DNA of 64,000 nt. Source: Micractinium sp. NFX-FRZ. Its lineage: Eukaryota; Chlorophyta; Trebouxiophyceae; Chlorellales; Chlorellaceae. The DNA is taken from positions 1 through 64,000 of the forward strand of contig JAPTJF010000193.1 in assembly GCA_029339195.1 (NCBI GenBank), given 5' to 3'. Position numbers and translations under genes: made by a program. The notes under the pieces were generated by a model, which worked only from the letters and a program-made list of their open reading frames with translations, did no database searches and was not told the DNA's origin. Below are positions 33,387-58,360 of this stretch, one piece after another; within the stretch, counting starts at the first letter, position 1, and each line of letters begins with the position of its first letter.

Positions 33387-33618
33387 GGCGGCGGCCGACC
33401 TGCCCTGCTGCCCTCCTGCCACCGGCACACCCAGGCAGGGAGTGATGCAGCTGCAGCCGGAACCGGGTGCCTGGCTGGCCCTCCTCTTGCAAGCTCAGCT
33501 GCTTCACAATAGCCCCAAACGGAGAGCGGCAACTCCTGCTACCTGCTCAGCTTCCTGCTCAGCTGCCTGCTCCTTGCTCAGCCTCAGCCTCAAGCCAAGG
33601 CTCCTGCGGCAGCCCTGC

Positions 33619-34330
33619 TCAGCCCCAGGCGGGGGTGAGGGCGTAGTTGACCACCAGGCGCCCGTCCACGGCAAAGGCGCTGGCCAGAACGCTGATGCGC
33701 TCCTCCAGAGCGGGGCAGAAGGCTTCCTTCAGATACACAAACTGTGCAAGGCAGGGGCAGGCGAGGCAAGGAGGCACTGGTTCAGCAAGCGGTGTTCAGC
33801 AAGAGGTGTGGGTGCTCCGACGGCGAACAGCAGGGCAGCAGCTTCAGCGGCAGCAGGCAGCAGCCAGTGCCAGGTGCAATCACTCGGCGGCACCCCGCCC
33901 CATCAACTTGCAGGGACTCACAACTTGGTCCCTGCCCAGTTTGCGCCTCAGGAACTCCACAATCTTTGCAAACTGCTCCTCCCCACTGATCTGCAAACAG
34001 AGCGCAAGATGAATGAGAGGAGATGGGCCAGCAGCAGGGGCAGCGGCAGGCGGCGGGGGCGGGCGGCGGCAGCACGACACGGCCTGCTGCCGGGGCGCAC
34101 CTTGACCTTGTTCTGTCTGAGAATGGGGGCGTCGCCGGTCTGCTTGAAGAGCACTATGACTGCGGCAGGGCAGGACGCGAAAGAGCGGGGAGGGGTCTGG
34201 CGATGTGAGGGCGCGCAGCGGCTGTGCAACATTGCATAGCAATCTGGTTCCACAGCATGATCTAGCCATCGGGAAGCCAAGCGCCGGAAGCAAGCGACCT
34301 GCCTTTGCCGTCGGAGTTGCCCGCGCTCAT
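33619..34330 (-). CDS. ATG12: Autophagy ubiquitin-like protein ATG12, 92 aa
   Basis: Ubiquitin-fold modifier that is activated by ATG7, passed to ATG10 and joined through its C-terminal Gly to ATG5; the conjugate drives ATG8 lipidation on autophagosomes. Four exons: 34303-34330, 34101-34159, 33922-33990, 33619-33741, exactly 29 + 23 + 40 codons. Seen: KVIVLFKQTGDAPILRQNK, ISGEEQFAKIVEFLRRKLG, FVYLKEAFCP, and the family-typical end LVVNYALTPAWG with the reactive Gly92 as last residue, so no protease trimming is needed. It is close to the plant ATG12 length (~95 aa). Intron 1 requires a GC donor (AAAG|GCAGGT); this start was chosen because its 28-nt exon supplies the one base needed to keep VIVLF in frame. 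The stop lies 232 bp ahead of the YTH gene on the same strand. Confidence 0.93.
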
Positions 34331-35088
34331 TGCTGGGCGCGCATGCTGGCTGGGAAGTGTCGTACAATTACACCCGACAAGGTGCCGGGCGATCCACGCG
34401 GCCCGATGTGCTCCTTTCACACCGCCGCTGAGGTGGCAGGCGGGGCGGCGGCAGCGGCAGTGGCACTTACTCAACCGAGTGCTTGCAATAGCCTCTCTTA
34501 CTTCTGCATCGGCAACTTGTCACTGTGATATTTTCGCTGGCCCGGGGCAATGGGCTCGCCAAGCTAGATAGTCAGACAGGCAGCCAGGGTTGCTTTACCC
34601 GACCCCGAGAGGCAGCTCTCTGCATCCCGGCAGCACCCTGGCTTGAATAGGCTTGACGTGCCTGACAGCTCTTCATCACTTCATATACTATCAAGAGCTT
34701 ATTGAGGTATGCATATCAGATACTGGCCAGTGCAATCTTTGCTGGATGAAGGCCCACCGCGGCGAGACCGCCGCCGGCGTCCACCTCCCGCTGCCGCCAT
34801 GCTGTGTTCCATGTCGGAGCATGCTGCAGACTTTCAGGCCACCGGCAAACGCACTGCAGGTGCAAATTCACCTGCACGTTGCACTGCACTAGGTGGGCAC
34901 GCTCCAGCGTCACTCGTTGATCGGGCTTGCTCCACTCCCAGGCTTTGCGGCGGGACAGCACACATCGTAGTCGAGACAGCGCTCAAAGGGCTCTGTGACG
35001 GAAGCGGGCGCAGCAGGACTCGGGCCGCAACGAGCCGCCCTCTCTCTGTAGCCCGCACCGCGGAGCGCCCTCGGGCGCGCCTCTGGCA
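34331..35088. promoter_or_regulatory. Divergent promoter region, ATG12 / DHX16
   Basis: 758 bp between divergent start codons. It contains a locally AT-rich stretch (34670-34730), unusual for this genome, including CATATACTATC. I see no conserved exon or repeat in it. It is probably a shared regulatory region. Confidence 0.45.
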
Positions 35089-48359
<13,271 letters not shown>

Positions 48360-48390
48360 TGAGCGCCTCCCAAGACAACGATGGACAGGC

Positions 48391-48450
48391 AGTGTGAGCA
48401 GGCCAAGAAGCTGCCAAAGGAGCTGGGCAAGACGGCGGGGGAAACGTGAG
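48391..48450 (+). repeat. Echo of DHX16 last exon after the stop codon
   Basis: Reads QAKKLPKELGKTAGET-stop, a copy of the protein's C-terminal QAAKKLPKTVGKAAGEA-stop, about 92 bp downstream in the 3' UTR. Confidence 0.85.
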
Positions 48451-48789
48451 GCTCCAACACTGCCTCCTAACAAGAGGCCAGCAGTGCTGCCCAGCTGGAT
48501 CTGTGGATGCTGGGGGAGGCGGCGAGGGGGGCGTGAGGGCCCCATGCCCCTTATTAGACACCCGACTCTGCCCAGGACGTACGGCAGCACAACAGCAGCA
48601 CAAGCGCATGTCGGCAGCATGACAGCAGCAGGAGGAGGCGCAAAGCGGCGGTGCGGTGCGGTGGCGGCGCTGTGCCTGCCCTTGCTGACCGCGCGCTGTT
48701 CAGGCCCGACGTGCATGTGCCTGTGCCTGCGGGTCGCCTGGCCCGAGTCCCCCTTATCCACTGGTTCAGGATGATGAACATGTGGTTGA

Positions 48790-48794
48790 TTACA
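48790..48794 (-). terminator. TGTAA polyadenylation signal, paralogue C
   Basis: Minus-strand TGTAA where the G-poor transcript tract ends, about 1.6 kb past the stop codon. Confidence 0.45.
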
Positions 48795-50375
48795 ACGGTT
48801 AGAAACTGGCCTCGAAAGTGCTCACAGGGTGGCGTGATGGATAAGAAAGAAGTGTGGCCTCCAACAGGCGCCCCGTGGGGCACGCGGGCCGTGACCACAC
48901 AGGGCAGGGTGCAAGGCAGCGTGTGTGCCTGGGGAGGAAGAAAGTGCAGGGTAGCGGCATTCGTGGGCAAGTGGAGAGTGGTGGCATAACTTGGAGCCAG
49001 GCGGGCCTCGGCTGTTGGGGTGAGAGGCGAGGACTGGAAGGAAGTTGGGCGGGCGCACGCACATGCGGCGCCGGCGGGACATATGGGGCTGCAGGCGGGA
49101 GAGTGTGTATGAAAATTGAAGGGTGCAGTATGCACTGGTGTGGGGCAGGAAGCTTAGGCAGGTGGGGCGCTATACTCTATGGGCCATGAAACAGGCGAGG
49201 GTGCAGAGCAGATGGGCGGTGTGTGTATGTAGGGAGGGTGGCAGGGCTCATGTATAGAAGGTGAGGGTTCAGGACGTAGGGGATGCAGCGGGAGGGCGCA
49301 TGGTTGATTATGGGGAAGGGATGGGTGGGCACGAGTGGAAGGGAACGAGGTGGGGACAGGCGGAGTAACAAAAAGGTGGCCTTGATACATGGGGGGTGGA
49401 ACAGGTGGTCTTGCAGTGGTGAGGCGGAAAGGACTGAAGGAGGGGGAGATGGGGGGCTCCCGCGGTAAGCATGGTGAGGAGGGAGGGCTGGGGAGCGAGT
49501 GGTTGGGGTTTGAGTTGGGGTGCCATGCTGCTGTTTGGTTCCAATCAAAAGGGGCGGTATCTAGACAGACGTGTGCGGCACAGGAAAGGCAGACGGGCTG
49601 GGGTGGCGGAAAAAGGGCGACGTGTGGCGGCGGCGGTGCACAAGGGGTGCACCGCGCCGCACAAGAAAAGTCGTGGGCGTGACATTGGAAGGGAGGGGGT
49701 CGTGGGTGTGTTGGCCGTGGCTGTGCGCAGATGGGGGATGTGCCTGGCCTCGCTGTGGGAGGGGAGGCAGCGAGGCCAGAAGCGAGCAACTGGAATGAAG
49801 GGTGCACATACAGTCTTGGGTGTGGTCAGCGAAAAACTGGGGTGCGTGGGGTTCACGTGGGCAGCTGAAGGGGTCAGCAAAAGGCTTGGCTTGGACAAAA
49901 GCAGGAAAACGGGTGGCTCCCTTCACAGGGCAGCACTGGCAGGACCGCTCAGGGTGGCTCCTGCCGCAGGCGTGCGGCAGGGCGGGGCCAGGCGGGGAGC
50001 CCGCTCATATGAACGACACGCGCTCGCGCTAGGCTCTGGTCAGTTCACGGGGCGCACGAAGGAGCAGCCGTGTGCAGAGGCGCACTCGGCTGGGGCGGAG
50101 TTTCGCAGGGAAAGAAGAGAGACGTGAGCGCGCGCTGGGCAGGGCGCACGCGAGGAGAGGGGACATGTAGGTCTTGGGCCGCGCTGGCTGGGCGGGCAGG
50201 GGCAAGCCGTGTGATGTCAAGGTGTCTTGAAAAGTAGGTGCAAGCAGGGGTGCCGGGGTTGCGCACGTGGCCGCTGGATGCTTAGCCCGAACAGCAGGAA
50301 TCGGCGCTTGGGTGTGGGGCAGGGCAGGGCGAGGGCGTGGGCCGGCCAGGCAAGGCCAGCGATGGCCTCTGCCGT

Positions 50376-51622
50376 TTAGCCGTACAGCTGGGCCAGGCAA
50401 TGCGTGGCCTTGGCGAGTTCAGCCTCCAGCTGCTGCCGCCGGTGGCTCAGGCTCTCCAGCGTGGGCTGAGCTGGCGCCGCGCTGGCGGCCCGCTCACACC
50501 TGCACCAGGGTGCAGCATGGGCGGTGGGATACCGCATGCGGCATGGCGGCCGCTGGCAGGCAGGCGGGCAGGGGCACAGCCAGTGCAGGAGGGGTAGATG
50601 CAACGGAAGATAGAGGGGCAGCCAGGGGGACAACGGGCCGGCGGGAGCTTACCGCACAGCCAGGGCGGCTTCATGCACGGCCTTCACGAGGTTGCGAGCC
50701 CAGGCGGGGGCATCCCGCGCCGCCGCCGCCGTCGCAGCGCGCTGCTGCCTGCGCTTGTGCTGCCGCTTGCTGGCGCCCGCGTGCTTGGTGCTGAGTCGGA
50801 CGCCCGTGCGCTGCAGGGAGGTGCCAGGGCTGCCAGAGCTGCTGCCGCTGCGTGTGCCCTGGGGGGGGGAGGAGGCGACCTCCAGAGAGGCAGACGCTCC
50901 AAAGGGGCTGCCGACGCCGGCTGGCCGGCTGGCTGCAGAGCTGCCTGAGGGCTTGCAGGGGCTGCCGCAGCGCGTGCTGGACTCTGATGTGGCCAGGCGT
51001 GCCCAGCCAGACAGCCAGGACACGACAGCGTCGTCGGCGGCTCCCCTGCTGGACAGCGGCGGCGTGGCGGGAGCGGTGGTGGTGCAGGCGGGAGCGGAGG
51101 AGCGAGGGCCTGCCGGGCAGGTGGTGCTGCAGGGCGTGACGACAGGCCAGACGTTGCCGCTGCTGCCGTCAAAGGGGGAGGGTTGGGTGGGGCACTGCGA
51201 CAGCGTGAGCGCTGGTAGGGGTGCGGCGTGCGGCAGGTGGTCCACCGGCGCCGGCAGGCAGCTGGCGCTGCGGGGCGCGGCCTCCACCGAAAAGGCTGGC
51301 ACGTCATCTGCGGTTGGGAACACGCGGGGCAAGGAGGTGAGCAAGGAAATGGAGGCGGGTGGGGGCCGTGAGCTCCCCTCTCTCGAGAGCGACCGGAGCC
51401 ATGCCAGAGCACTGGCCCCACTGCAAGCGCGCTTGCACGCATGCGCTTGAAACCATGAATCACAGGCAGGGGAAGGAGAACCTCCGGAGTCTCACCTCCT
51501 GGCATTTGCAGCAGCCAGTCTGCGAATGTAGCGAGCTCGTCGCAGTAGAGAGGGTCTGTCCACACCTCCTCCACGACTATGAAGTCTGGAGGCTGCACAG
51601 GGTTGAGAGGCCCTCGGCACAT
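50376..51622 (-). CDS. Unrecognised SWLSGWARLA-family protein, paralogue C
   Basis: Three exons (51496-51622, 50653-51307, 50376-50499) give 301 aa with clean splice sites (GTGAGA, GTAAGC; GCAG acceptors). Exon 1 reads MCRGPLNPVQPPDFIVVEEVWTD... and ends ADWLLQMPG. It aligns to the start of paralogue A. Exon 2 is Ser/Pro/Ala-rich and probably disordered, with DDAVVSWLSGWARLA near residue 140 (DNA about 50995-51045) and a basic cluster (SKRQHKRRQQR). It ends in an amphipathic helix. Exon 3 encodes a short coiled-coil tail (LESLSHRRQQLEAELAKA). Phases 1 and 2 equal those of A and B. An in-frame ATG at 51709 would add 29 residues; 51622 was kept because A starts at the same point. Function unknown. 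Confidence 0.75.
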
Positions 51623-52188
51623 TGCGGGTGCGGCCCTTGCTTGCTTGTTGCTTGCTGTGAGAAGGAATGGCGTGCCTACTGTGAGCAAGGATGCGTGAAG
51701 TAGATACACGTGTTCCGAGACAAGGAGAAACTACGATGCGGCCTGGGCCGCCTCCGACGAGTCATCATGCTTCCAATGCCCAAAGGGCACAATTTGTGAG
51801 GCACAATCACATCTGTAGGCAAGGTGACTCGGGACGCCGGTCAGCAGACCCGGAAGGACATCCTGGGGCGTGTTCAGCCAGGATGGGCGCTGAGAACGCG
51901 CGGGATACCGGCTCCCAGACGGCAGGGGCGGGCCGTCCCGTACATTCTTCTGGACCTCGCCTGCGCCACTCTTCTCCACTGCTGATTCTGGTGTCTTTGA
52001 CCCGTTGTGGCCTCGAACAGGAGCTAGGCAACTAGGGGCTGTCCATTGTCAGCACTGCACCCCCCTATGCAGTTGTGGTGCCGCACATGACCTTGCCCTT
52101 CCATTCTCTTACCGCGCCTGTACCTGCCAATCACCGCCCTGGTGACGCAGGGGTCGACCGTCAGACACAACGCTTACATCCCAGCCCC
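51623..52188. other. Intergenic region, coiled-coil gene 3' / paralogue C upstream
   Basis: 566 bp between two minus-strand genes. It must hold the 3' UTR of the coiled-coil gene and the promoter of paralogue C. A minus TGTAA lies only 11 bp after the coiled-coil stop (52174-52178), probably too close to be the sole signal. Nothing else is recognisable. Confidence 0.45.
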
Positions 52189-53961
52189 TCACATCAGCTC
52201 TTTCAGTGCTGCTGCTGCCTCCTCTGCCTGCAGGCGCAGGGCAGCAATTGTGTCATCTTTCGTGGCCAGCAAGGCCAGGAAGCGTGCCTGCAGCGTACCA
52301 AGCTCTGCCGCCTTGCGCTCCCGCACCGCCGCCAGCCGCTCCTCGGCCTCAAGCCTGCCAGCCTCCAGCGCCGCCTCATGCTGCGCCTCGCACTGCGTAG
52401 CGGCTGCCGCCACCCGCGCCGCCTCCTGCTCCGCTGCCTCCCGCAGCGCACGCTCCTCCTCTGCTTGCTGCTGCCAGGCAGCGGCATCCGCCTGCGCCGC
52501 ACACTGCCCGGCACGGGCGGCCGCCAGGCCGCGCTCCAGCTGTGCATACCGCCACTGCAGCGCTGCATGGGCCGCCGCCAGCTCCTGCTGCTGCTTCCCC
52601 AGGCGCGCTGTGTGCACCGCTGCCTCTGAACGGTAGCGCTCATCCAGGGAAGCCGCAGCCGCCTCGGCCTCTGCCGATAGGCGGGCTAGCTCGGCATCCT
52701 GCCAGGTGGCATGTGAAGGGTGGGGGATAGAGTTCAAGGGGAGCGCACATGGACGAGGCGGTCGGAAAAGGCGCACAGAAAGAGTGGCGCATGCAGACGG
52801 CGATGGGCGAGGGGCATCGACAGGGGCCCAGCCGGCGCAGGATTGCACACGCGTGCAGACCGCAAAGGGCTGCCTTAAACGGGAGGTGGCAATACCAGTC
52901 ACAGATGCCAACGTGAGTGAAGGTGATGAAGCACTGCGGTGTTTCAAATCCATACAAACCCTCCCTGGCAACCGGCACGCGCTGCAGCACTACTCACCAA
53001 TGCACGCTGCTGGCGACCCAGCTCTGCCGCCGCCGCTGCCGCCGCAGCATCCACCTCCTGGCGCAGCACAGCCTGCTCTGTGGTGTGCCGCTGGTGGGCG
53101 GCCTCCAGTGCAGCGGCCAGCTCGTCTGCCCGTGCCGTCAGGCCGCGCTTCTCCCTGCTGGGCAGGCAGAGGAGCGGTGTTTCATACGGCAAATGCTGGT
53201 GGTGTGGGTCGCAACGGGCTGTGCCCAGCGCTGAGCCCAGTGGGCAGGCCTGGGCCCTGGTATGTGTTCCATACGGGAGCAGCGCGTGGGTGCATGGCTG
53301 ATGGCATCAATGAAAGCAGTACTTCCTTCCCGCCCGCCCTGGTCGGCGCGAGCCGCACCTCTCGTACAGCCGGCGGGCGCGCGCCGCCTTTTCGAGCTGG
53401 TCTCGCAGCGTAGCTTGCGCTCGCTCCAGCTCGCTGCGCACCTCCGCCTCACGACCCGCAGCCTCCTCCTTGGCAGCACGGACCAGCGCAGACTCAAGCT
53501 GCAAGCGGGGGCAGCTTGACGCAGGCAGTCCAGTGAGGGACCGGCGGCGGAAGGGCGGAGGTGGCGGGTGGCGGGGCAGTCAACAGGCACCGCAGCCCAG
53601 CAGCTCCACCGCTCCTGCTGGGTCCCCACTCGCCACTCAACAACAAACACTCACGTTCTTGCCGGAACGGCTGCTCCTGCCGCCCAGCGCCTGCGCCCAC
53701 TCGTTTCGCAGCTCCAGCAGCTCGCCGCGCAGAGCGCGGTACTCTCCCACGTCCATCACTGCGAATATGGCATCCAACCGAGCTATTAAGCAGGGCGTGC
53801 AAGCCCCATGACGCCACATGCCCCAGCCGAAACACCCAGCCCTCACCTCTGCAGAGCGAGGCCGCCCCCCGAGAGTTCTCCTTGCTGCCTGGTGCGGACA
53901 TGGCTGTATGTTTGGACGCCGCCGATATGGGGGACATGGAACTCATCTCTGAACATGACAT
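52189..53961 (-). CDS. Coiled-coil protein, 341 aa, function unknown
   Basis: Five exons (53847-53961, 53655-53758, 53359-53498, 52998-53154, 52189-52698), all in phase with GTGAG/GTGCGG donors. The first ~38 residues are Ser/Met-rich (MSCSEMSSMSPIS). From about residue 40 to the end the chain is a nearly continuous Glu/Ala/Arg/Gln coiled coil (GEYRALRGELLELRNEW, ELERAQATLRDQLEKA, RADELAAALEAAHQ, and a 169-residue last exon). It ends ATKDDTIAALRLQAEEAAAALKELM. That C-terminus vaguely resembles centrosomal/ciliary coiled-coil proteins such as CEP131, but such similarity is easily produced by composition. No enzymatic motif, signal peptide or membrane segment is present. Confidence 0.85.
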
Positions 53962-54619
53962 CGCCACCTCTCCCGCCAGCTGCCACCAGCCGTGGCGCCG
54001 CCCGCCGAATGCGGTTTCAAAGACGACAAATCAGCCTGTTTTGTGCAATTCTACCTAATAGCACACACTTCAAACTGTTGGGCAAATGCCTCAAAACGCG
54101 TTGAGGCACTTCTCGACCAATCAGACCAGTCAAGTTGGAGGAGGGCGGGGCTGGCGGTCCACCAGCCTGGGCGCCGGGGCGCCATCAGCACCTTTACCAG
54201 CCTGCTCCAACAGCAGCGCTGACCGCTTGTTTGGTAGGCTGCAGCACTGGGGCAAGCCTTCGGGCTGCCATCCTGACTCAAGAACTACCTTCTCGGTCAA
54301 GCCTGCACCCACCTTGCACCAACCGAACCGCCACCAGTCGGGTGGGAGGCCAACTTGATCAGGGCAACACACCAGCATCGATTGGGGGCAGACCCAGGTC
54401 ACGCCAATCGCTGCACATGTTGCAGTGATCACGGCAAGCAACTCAATGGGTGGAGAGTGTAGCCTGCGCGGCCCCGTGTTGCCCCCGTCCAGTGGCGCCC
54501 GGTGGCGCCGCCTCCAACCGAGTGCTTCTCCCCGCTGGCGTCCATTCCCCGCGTACCTGTCGGTCCCACCCCGCTCCCGGAGGCCCAACAACTCGGCGCA
54601 ACAGCGGCAAGGGCGCAAT
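53962..54619. promoter_or_regulatory. Divergent promoter region, coiled-coil gene / VAMP7
   Basis: 658 bp between divergent starts, with AT-richer patches (53990-54110, TCAAAACGCGTTGAGG palindromic stretch at about 54092-54107) consistent with regulatory DNA. No exon is supported. Confidence 0.45.
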
Positions 54620-57011
54620 ATGCCGCTGATATACAGCTTCGTTTCTCGTGGGAACACGGTGCTGGCGGACTACACCTCCTACACGGGGAACTTCAGCACA
54701 GTGGCTTTGCAGGTGCGTTGGTCACCCGATCGCGCTGGCCCGTGCGCCCGCCGCGGTGTGCGTCAAAACTGCCGCTGGGCGCAGGGGCTGCAAGCCAGCG
54801 GGTGGAGCAGGCCGGCAAGTATGTTCTGCGGGGGCTGTGGCAGCCAGCTGACGCGCGCGGGAGCTGGCCCTCGCACTGGCGGCGCGCGTCTCCCCCGCCG
54901 CCCACCCCCGCCGCCGCCGCTGCTTGCACACCTTGTGCACGGCCCTGCAGGCGCTGGAGAAGGGGGCACAGGGCGCCAACGCCAAGTTTACCTACTCCTG
55001 CGATGGCCACAGTGAGTACTATGAGTGGCCGGGGTGTGTTGGCGCTTGGCAGCCCAGCAACCTGCCACCCCTGCCTCCCCTGCTGCTGCCTCCCGCTATG
55101 CAATGTGCGACCAGGCACAACAGGTGCTTCAGGCTTGCCTCTTCTAACGAGCAGCTTGGACCAACCCACCTGCCCTTCCCATGCAGCCTTCAACTACCTG
55201 TCCTCCAATGGATACAGTAAGTGCAGTGGTGTGGGAACCCCTGGTGCTCATGCATGGGCGGCAGCGGTTGCGTGCTGCATTGTGATCAGGCGTTTGAGCT
55301 GGCATTCGCATTGCTGGGAACATTGCACTCTACACCACTTGGCCCGCCCAGGTTGCACTCAATGCACCCCCCACGCCCTCGTTCCCCGCAGCCTTCCTGG
55401 TAGTCGCGGACGAGCAGTTTGGGCGGCAAATACCGTTTGCCTTCCTGGAGCGCGTGCGCGAGGAGTGGCAGCAGAAGTGGGCGGAGAAGGGGCCCGCGGC
55501 CACGGCGCACTCGCTGGACAAGTCCTTTGGGCCGCGGCTGAAGCACTGGATGGAGTACTGTGAGCAGCACCCGGAGGAGCTGTCCAAGGTGGCGAGCGTG
55601 CAGAAGAAGGTGCAGGGGCGAGGGGGGGATGGGTGGGGTGGTCTGTGCAGGGCGGCGGCTGGGCATGACGCTGCAGGGTGGCTGAGCGGGGTGGGGTGGA
55701 GAGTGGTGGGAATGCGGGCAGGATGTCAGCGGGGCAGGCAACCAGGGCAGGGCAGGGGCACCCTGCTGCGCTATTGGTGGATGCTGCAACTGCTGGGTGC
55801 AAGCAGACGAGGGACGTGTGGGCAGCACAGCCCTGGCTGCTTTCGGGCAGTGGCGATGGTGTTAGAAAGCCTGGCTAGGATTGCAGCAGCGTGTGTAAGG
55901 GCAGCGCTTGTGCGCTGTCCGCCGTCCCATTGTGCTATGGGCGGAGCTGCTGCACCGGACCTCTTCTCTTCACCCCTTCCGCCACTCTCTCCCACCTTCC
56001 CAATGCCAGGTGGATGAGGTGAAGAACATCATGGTGGACAACATTGAGAAGGTGCTGGAGCGGGGGGAGAAGATTGAGCTGCTGGTGGACAAAACCGACA
56101 ACCTGCGCTTCCAGGTTTGTTGATGGGGGTGCGCTGCGCTGCCTATTGGGCCGGGGCGGCGTCTGCCTGGGCGCTGGACCCAGTCAAGAGCTGGGTTGCT
56201 GTAGCTGCCGCCGCTGATTCATCACTGCGGGTTTCTGAGGGGTTGTGGAGATGGTGGAGCGGAGCGGATGTGGTTGTGTTTACCTCTTTCTCAAGTGTAT
56301 CAGGGCACGCTCACCTGACAGGTGCAGGCGGGGTGTGAGCCCTGCCCTGCTCACCGCTTTTGCGGCTTGATCAAACTCCTGGTCACGTCATGCCCATCCC
56401 TTGCCCTTCCTGTCCTTTGTCTTGTGATGTGGTGCAGGCAGACAAGTTTCACAAGACGGGGCGGCAGCTGCGCAGCCGCATGTGGTGGCAGGTGGGTGGG
56501 GCTGGGTGGGTGGGCAGGCATGCAGGAGCGATGACGCCGTGCCCCGGCCTGTTCTGCACCCCCGATTGCATTTGCGCTGCACGTCACCCATGCATGCCTC
56601 TTCACTCGTGTGTGGCGTGCCCACTACGGCATGCCACTGCATGCCCCAGCTCTTCGTGTGTGGCTTGTGCTCCTCTGCGCGCGCTGCAGAACATGAAGAT
56701 GAAGCTGATCATCGTCGCCATCCTCCTCCTCATTGCGTGAGCAGCGGGCTGGGCATGCCTGCCCTGCCTAGCCTTTCCATGCAGTTGCGGCAGCACCGGT
56801 CAGCTGGCAGCGAGTCGCAGGCACTGTTCTGTCGCTGTGCTGCTCAGCTGCTTTTCCAGATGCCCGCTGATGGCTGCGCTGTCGCCGCTAGCATGGCCCA
56901 TGTGCCCTGCCGTGCTCCCTGCCCACGGTGCTCCCGCCCCCTGCTGTCTCACCCTGCAGCGTCATCATCTTCTGCGCCGTCTGCTTCGGCGGCGGCAACT
57001 GCTTCAAGTAG
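54620..57011 (+). CDS. VAMP72: VAMP7/VAMP72-type longin R-SNARE, 219 aa
   Basis: Membrane fusion protein of the secretory/endosomal system. It pairs with Qa, Qb and Qc SNAREs. Eight exons: 54620-54712, 54951-55011, 55187-55216, 55392-55609, 56010-56114, 56438-56491, 56690-56736, 56960-57011. Residues 1-125 form a longin domain ([18 protein letters not shown]...[23 protein letters not shown]). Residues 135-187 form the SNARE helix with the zero-layer Arg at 152 ([16 protein letters not shown]). A tail anchor [21 protein letters not shown] spans about residues 192-212, leaving a six-residue lumenal tail. Length and layout match plant VAMP72 (~220 aa). The family is clear; whether it is a plasma-membrane (VAMP72) or vacuolar (VAMP71) form is inference. 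Confidence 0.95.
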
Positions 57012-57395
57012 CTCAGCCTGCCAAGCCGCCCTGCGCCTGGAGCAGCTGCGCGGCCAGGGCAGCGCCGGCACCGCGAGCGCGCCGGCATCTCTATGCCCTC
57101 TGTCCCACCGGTTTCATGAACATCACTCGGCAGCCCGCTGTGGCCACAATGGCAGCACGGCGCGCCAGCCCACACCCTTCTGACTGAATGTGCCCCCTCA
57201 CCTCCCCTCACTTCTGCTACATTCTGACAGTGCGCTGCCCCCTGTCCGCATGTGTGTACAGTACCTACCTTGCTACTCGCTCTCTGTCCTACCCCAGCAC
57301 TGCCCCCAACGACACACCACACATCCGCTTCTAGCCATCTTCCTGGCGCTTTGCCAAGCCGCACGGCTGCGGGAGCCTTGCCTGACTTTGGCTCT

Positions 57396-57400
57396 GTAAC
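57396..57400 (+). terminator. TGTAA polyadenylation signal, VAMP7
   Basis: TGTAA 385 bp past the stop codon on the coding strand. Confidence 0.55.
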
Positions 57401-58000
57401 CACGCCAGTTCAAAGTGAAGGCAGGCGAGGAGGGTGTGCACATGTCTGGATGTCAGCGGACGCCTGTGTTGGGGCCCAATCTGGCGTTGTGTGGTACTTT
57501 ACGAGCACAGGTGCCTGTGCGGGCTGGGGCCCCCACGCCCCGGCTGCCTCTTGTCTTTCGGTTCGCAAGTAGCAGCTCAGAACGACCGTGGACCGATGAA
57601 AAACGAAGCAAAACGAAGTGCTGGGTGCAAGGGATTCAGGCTGGGGCAGCCACAGGCATGCCAACGTGCGCCGCTGCCTACAGCAGCTGCTTGGTGAGCA
57701 CGGAAGGCATCGTTCGGCTCTGGGCTAAGCTTGAGCCTGCCTGCTTGGGCACGGGACTGCGCCTGGTGCAGGGCGCAAACTGCCAGCAAAGCAGAGAGAA
57801 GAACTGGTGGCCCTGGCCTGGTGCCAGCAGTACCGCGGCCCTGTTTCCCGCCAAGCAGCTGCCTCTCCCATCAGAGGTGGGAGAGCCAAGCTCTTCGGTA
57901 TACCACGCAATTAACCGAGCTCGATTGATGAGCTCGATTGATCAAGGGCGGACGAACAAGGAGGCGCTCGCTGAGTGGCCTCTGAGTGGCCTCCCAGCTG

Positions 58001-58360
58001 GGGCCAGGCGCAGTACCACCCACCTGCCGCCCACACACTTGAAATTTGAGCAAGGCCAACGGTTGCCCTCCAGCGGCATTATCCTGCCCACGGCCGCAGA
58101 GTTCTCCATTCGCTATTCACGTGTTCAATGTAGGAGCACCTGTGGCCCCAGGGCAAGGGGCCCTCCCTCCCTAGCCAGGCGCAGTACCGTCCGCACGCGC
58201 AAGAAGACCCCACTGTCCAAGCAACGGTCGCCCACCGGCGGCTTTCTCCTGTCCACGACCGCATAGTTCTGTAAGCTCATGGTAAAAGGTTTGACGGGTG
58301 CCCCTTGGCTACATGCCAGGGCTCTGCCGCCCTGGCCAGGCGCAGTACCGTCCAAGCCCT
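58001..58360. repeat. Diverged tandem repeat, ~161-171-bp period
   Basis: GCCAGGCGCAGTACC recurs at about 58003, 58174 and 58335, and an AACGGT(T/C)GCCC...CCGCA(G/T)AGTTCT block recurs at 58058 and 58223 (165 bp). Two full units and part of a third can be traced. On the minus strand the units read with weak protein similarity to each other. Confidence 0.7.

Larger units (their letters stand above)
48360..50375. other. Convergent 3' region (DHX16 / paralogue C)
   Basis: No exon is supported. Between about 48800 and 49900 the plus strand is C-poor, so the minus transcript is G-poor, mirroring the 3' regions of paralogues A and B. A minus-strand TGTAA lies at 48790-48794, giving paralogue C a ~1.6-kb 3' UTR. 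The open frames here are compositional. Confidence 0.55.

Noticed and set aside
49154..50127. Opposed 217- and 218-codon frames downstream of paralogue C
   Set aside because: Both arise from the strand-asymmetric G-poor 3' tract; the translations are Pro/Ser/His or Gly/Arg/Trp runs.
53959..53967. GTG start two codons upstream of the coiled-coil ATG
   Set aside because: Nuclear genes of green algae start at ATG. The in-frame ATG at 53961 is used instead.
57415..58266. 283-codon open frame between VAMP7 and TZF
   Set aside because: It runs through a decayed tandem repeat and has no domain or splice-supported neighbour exon.
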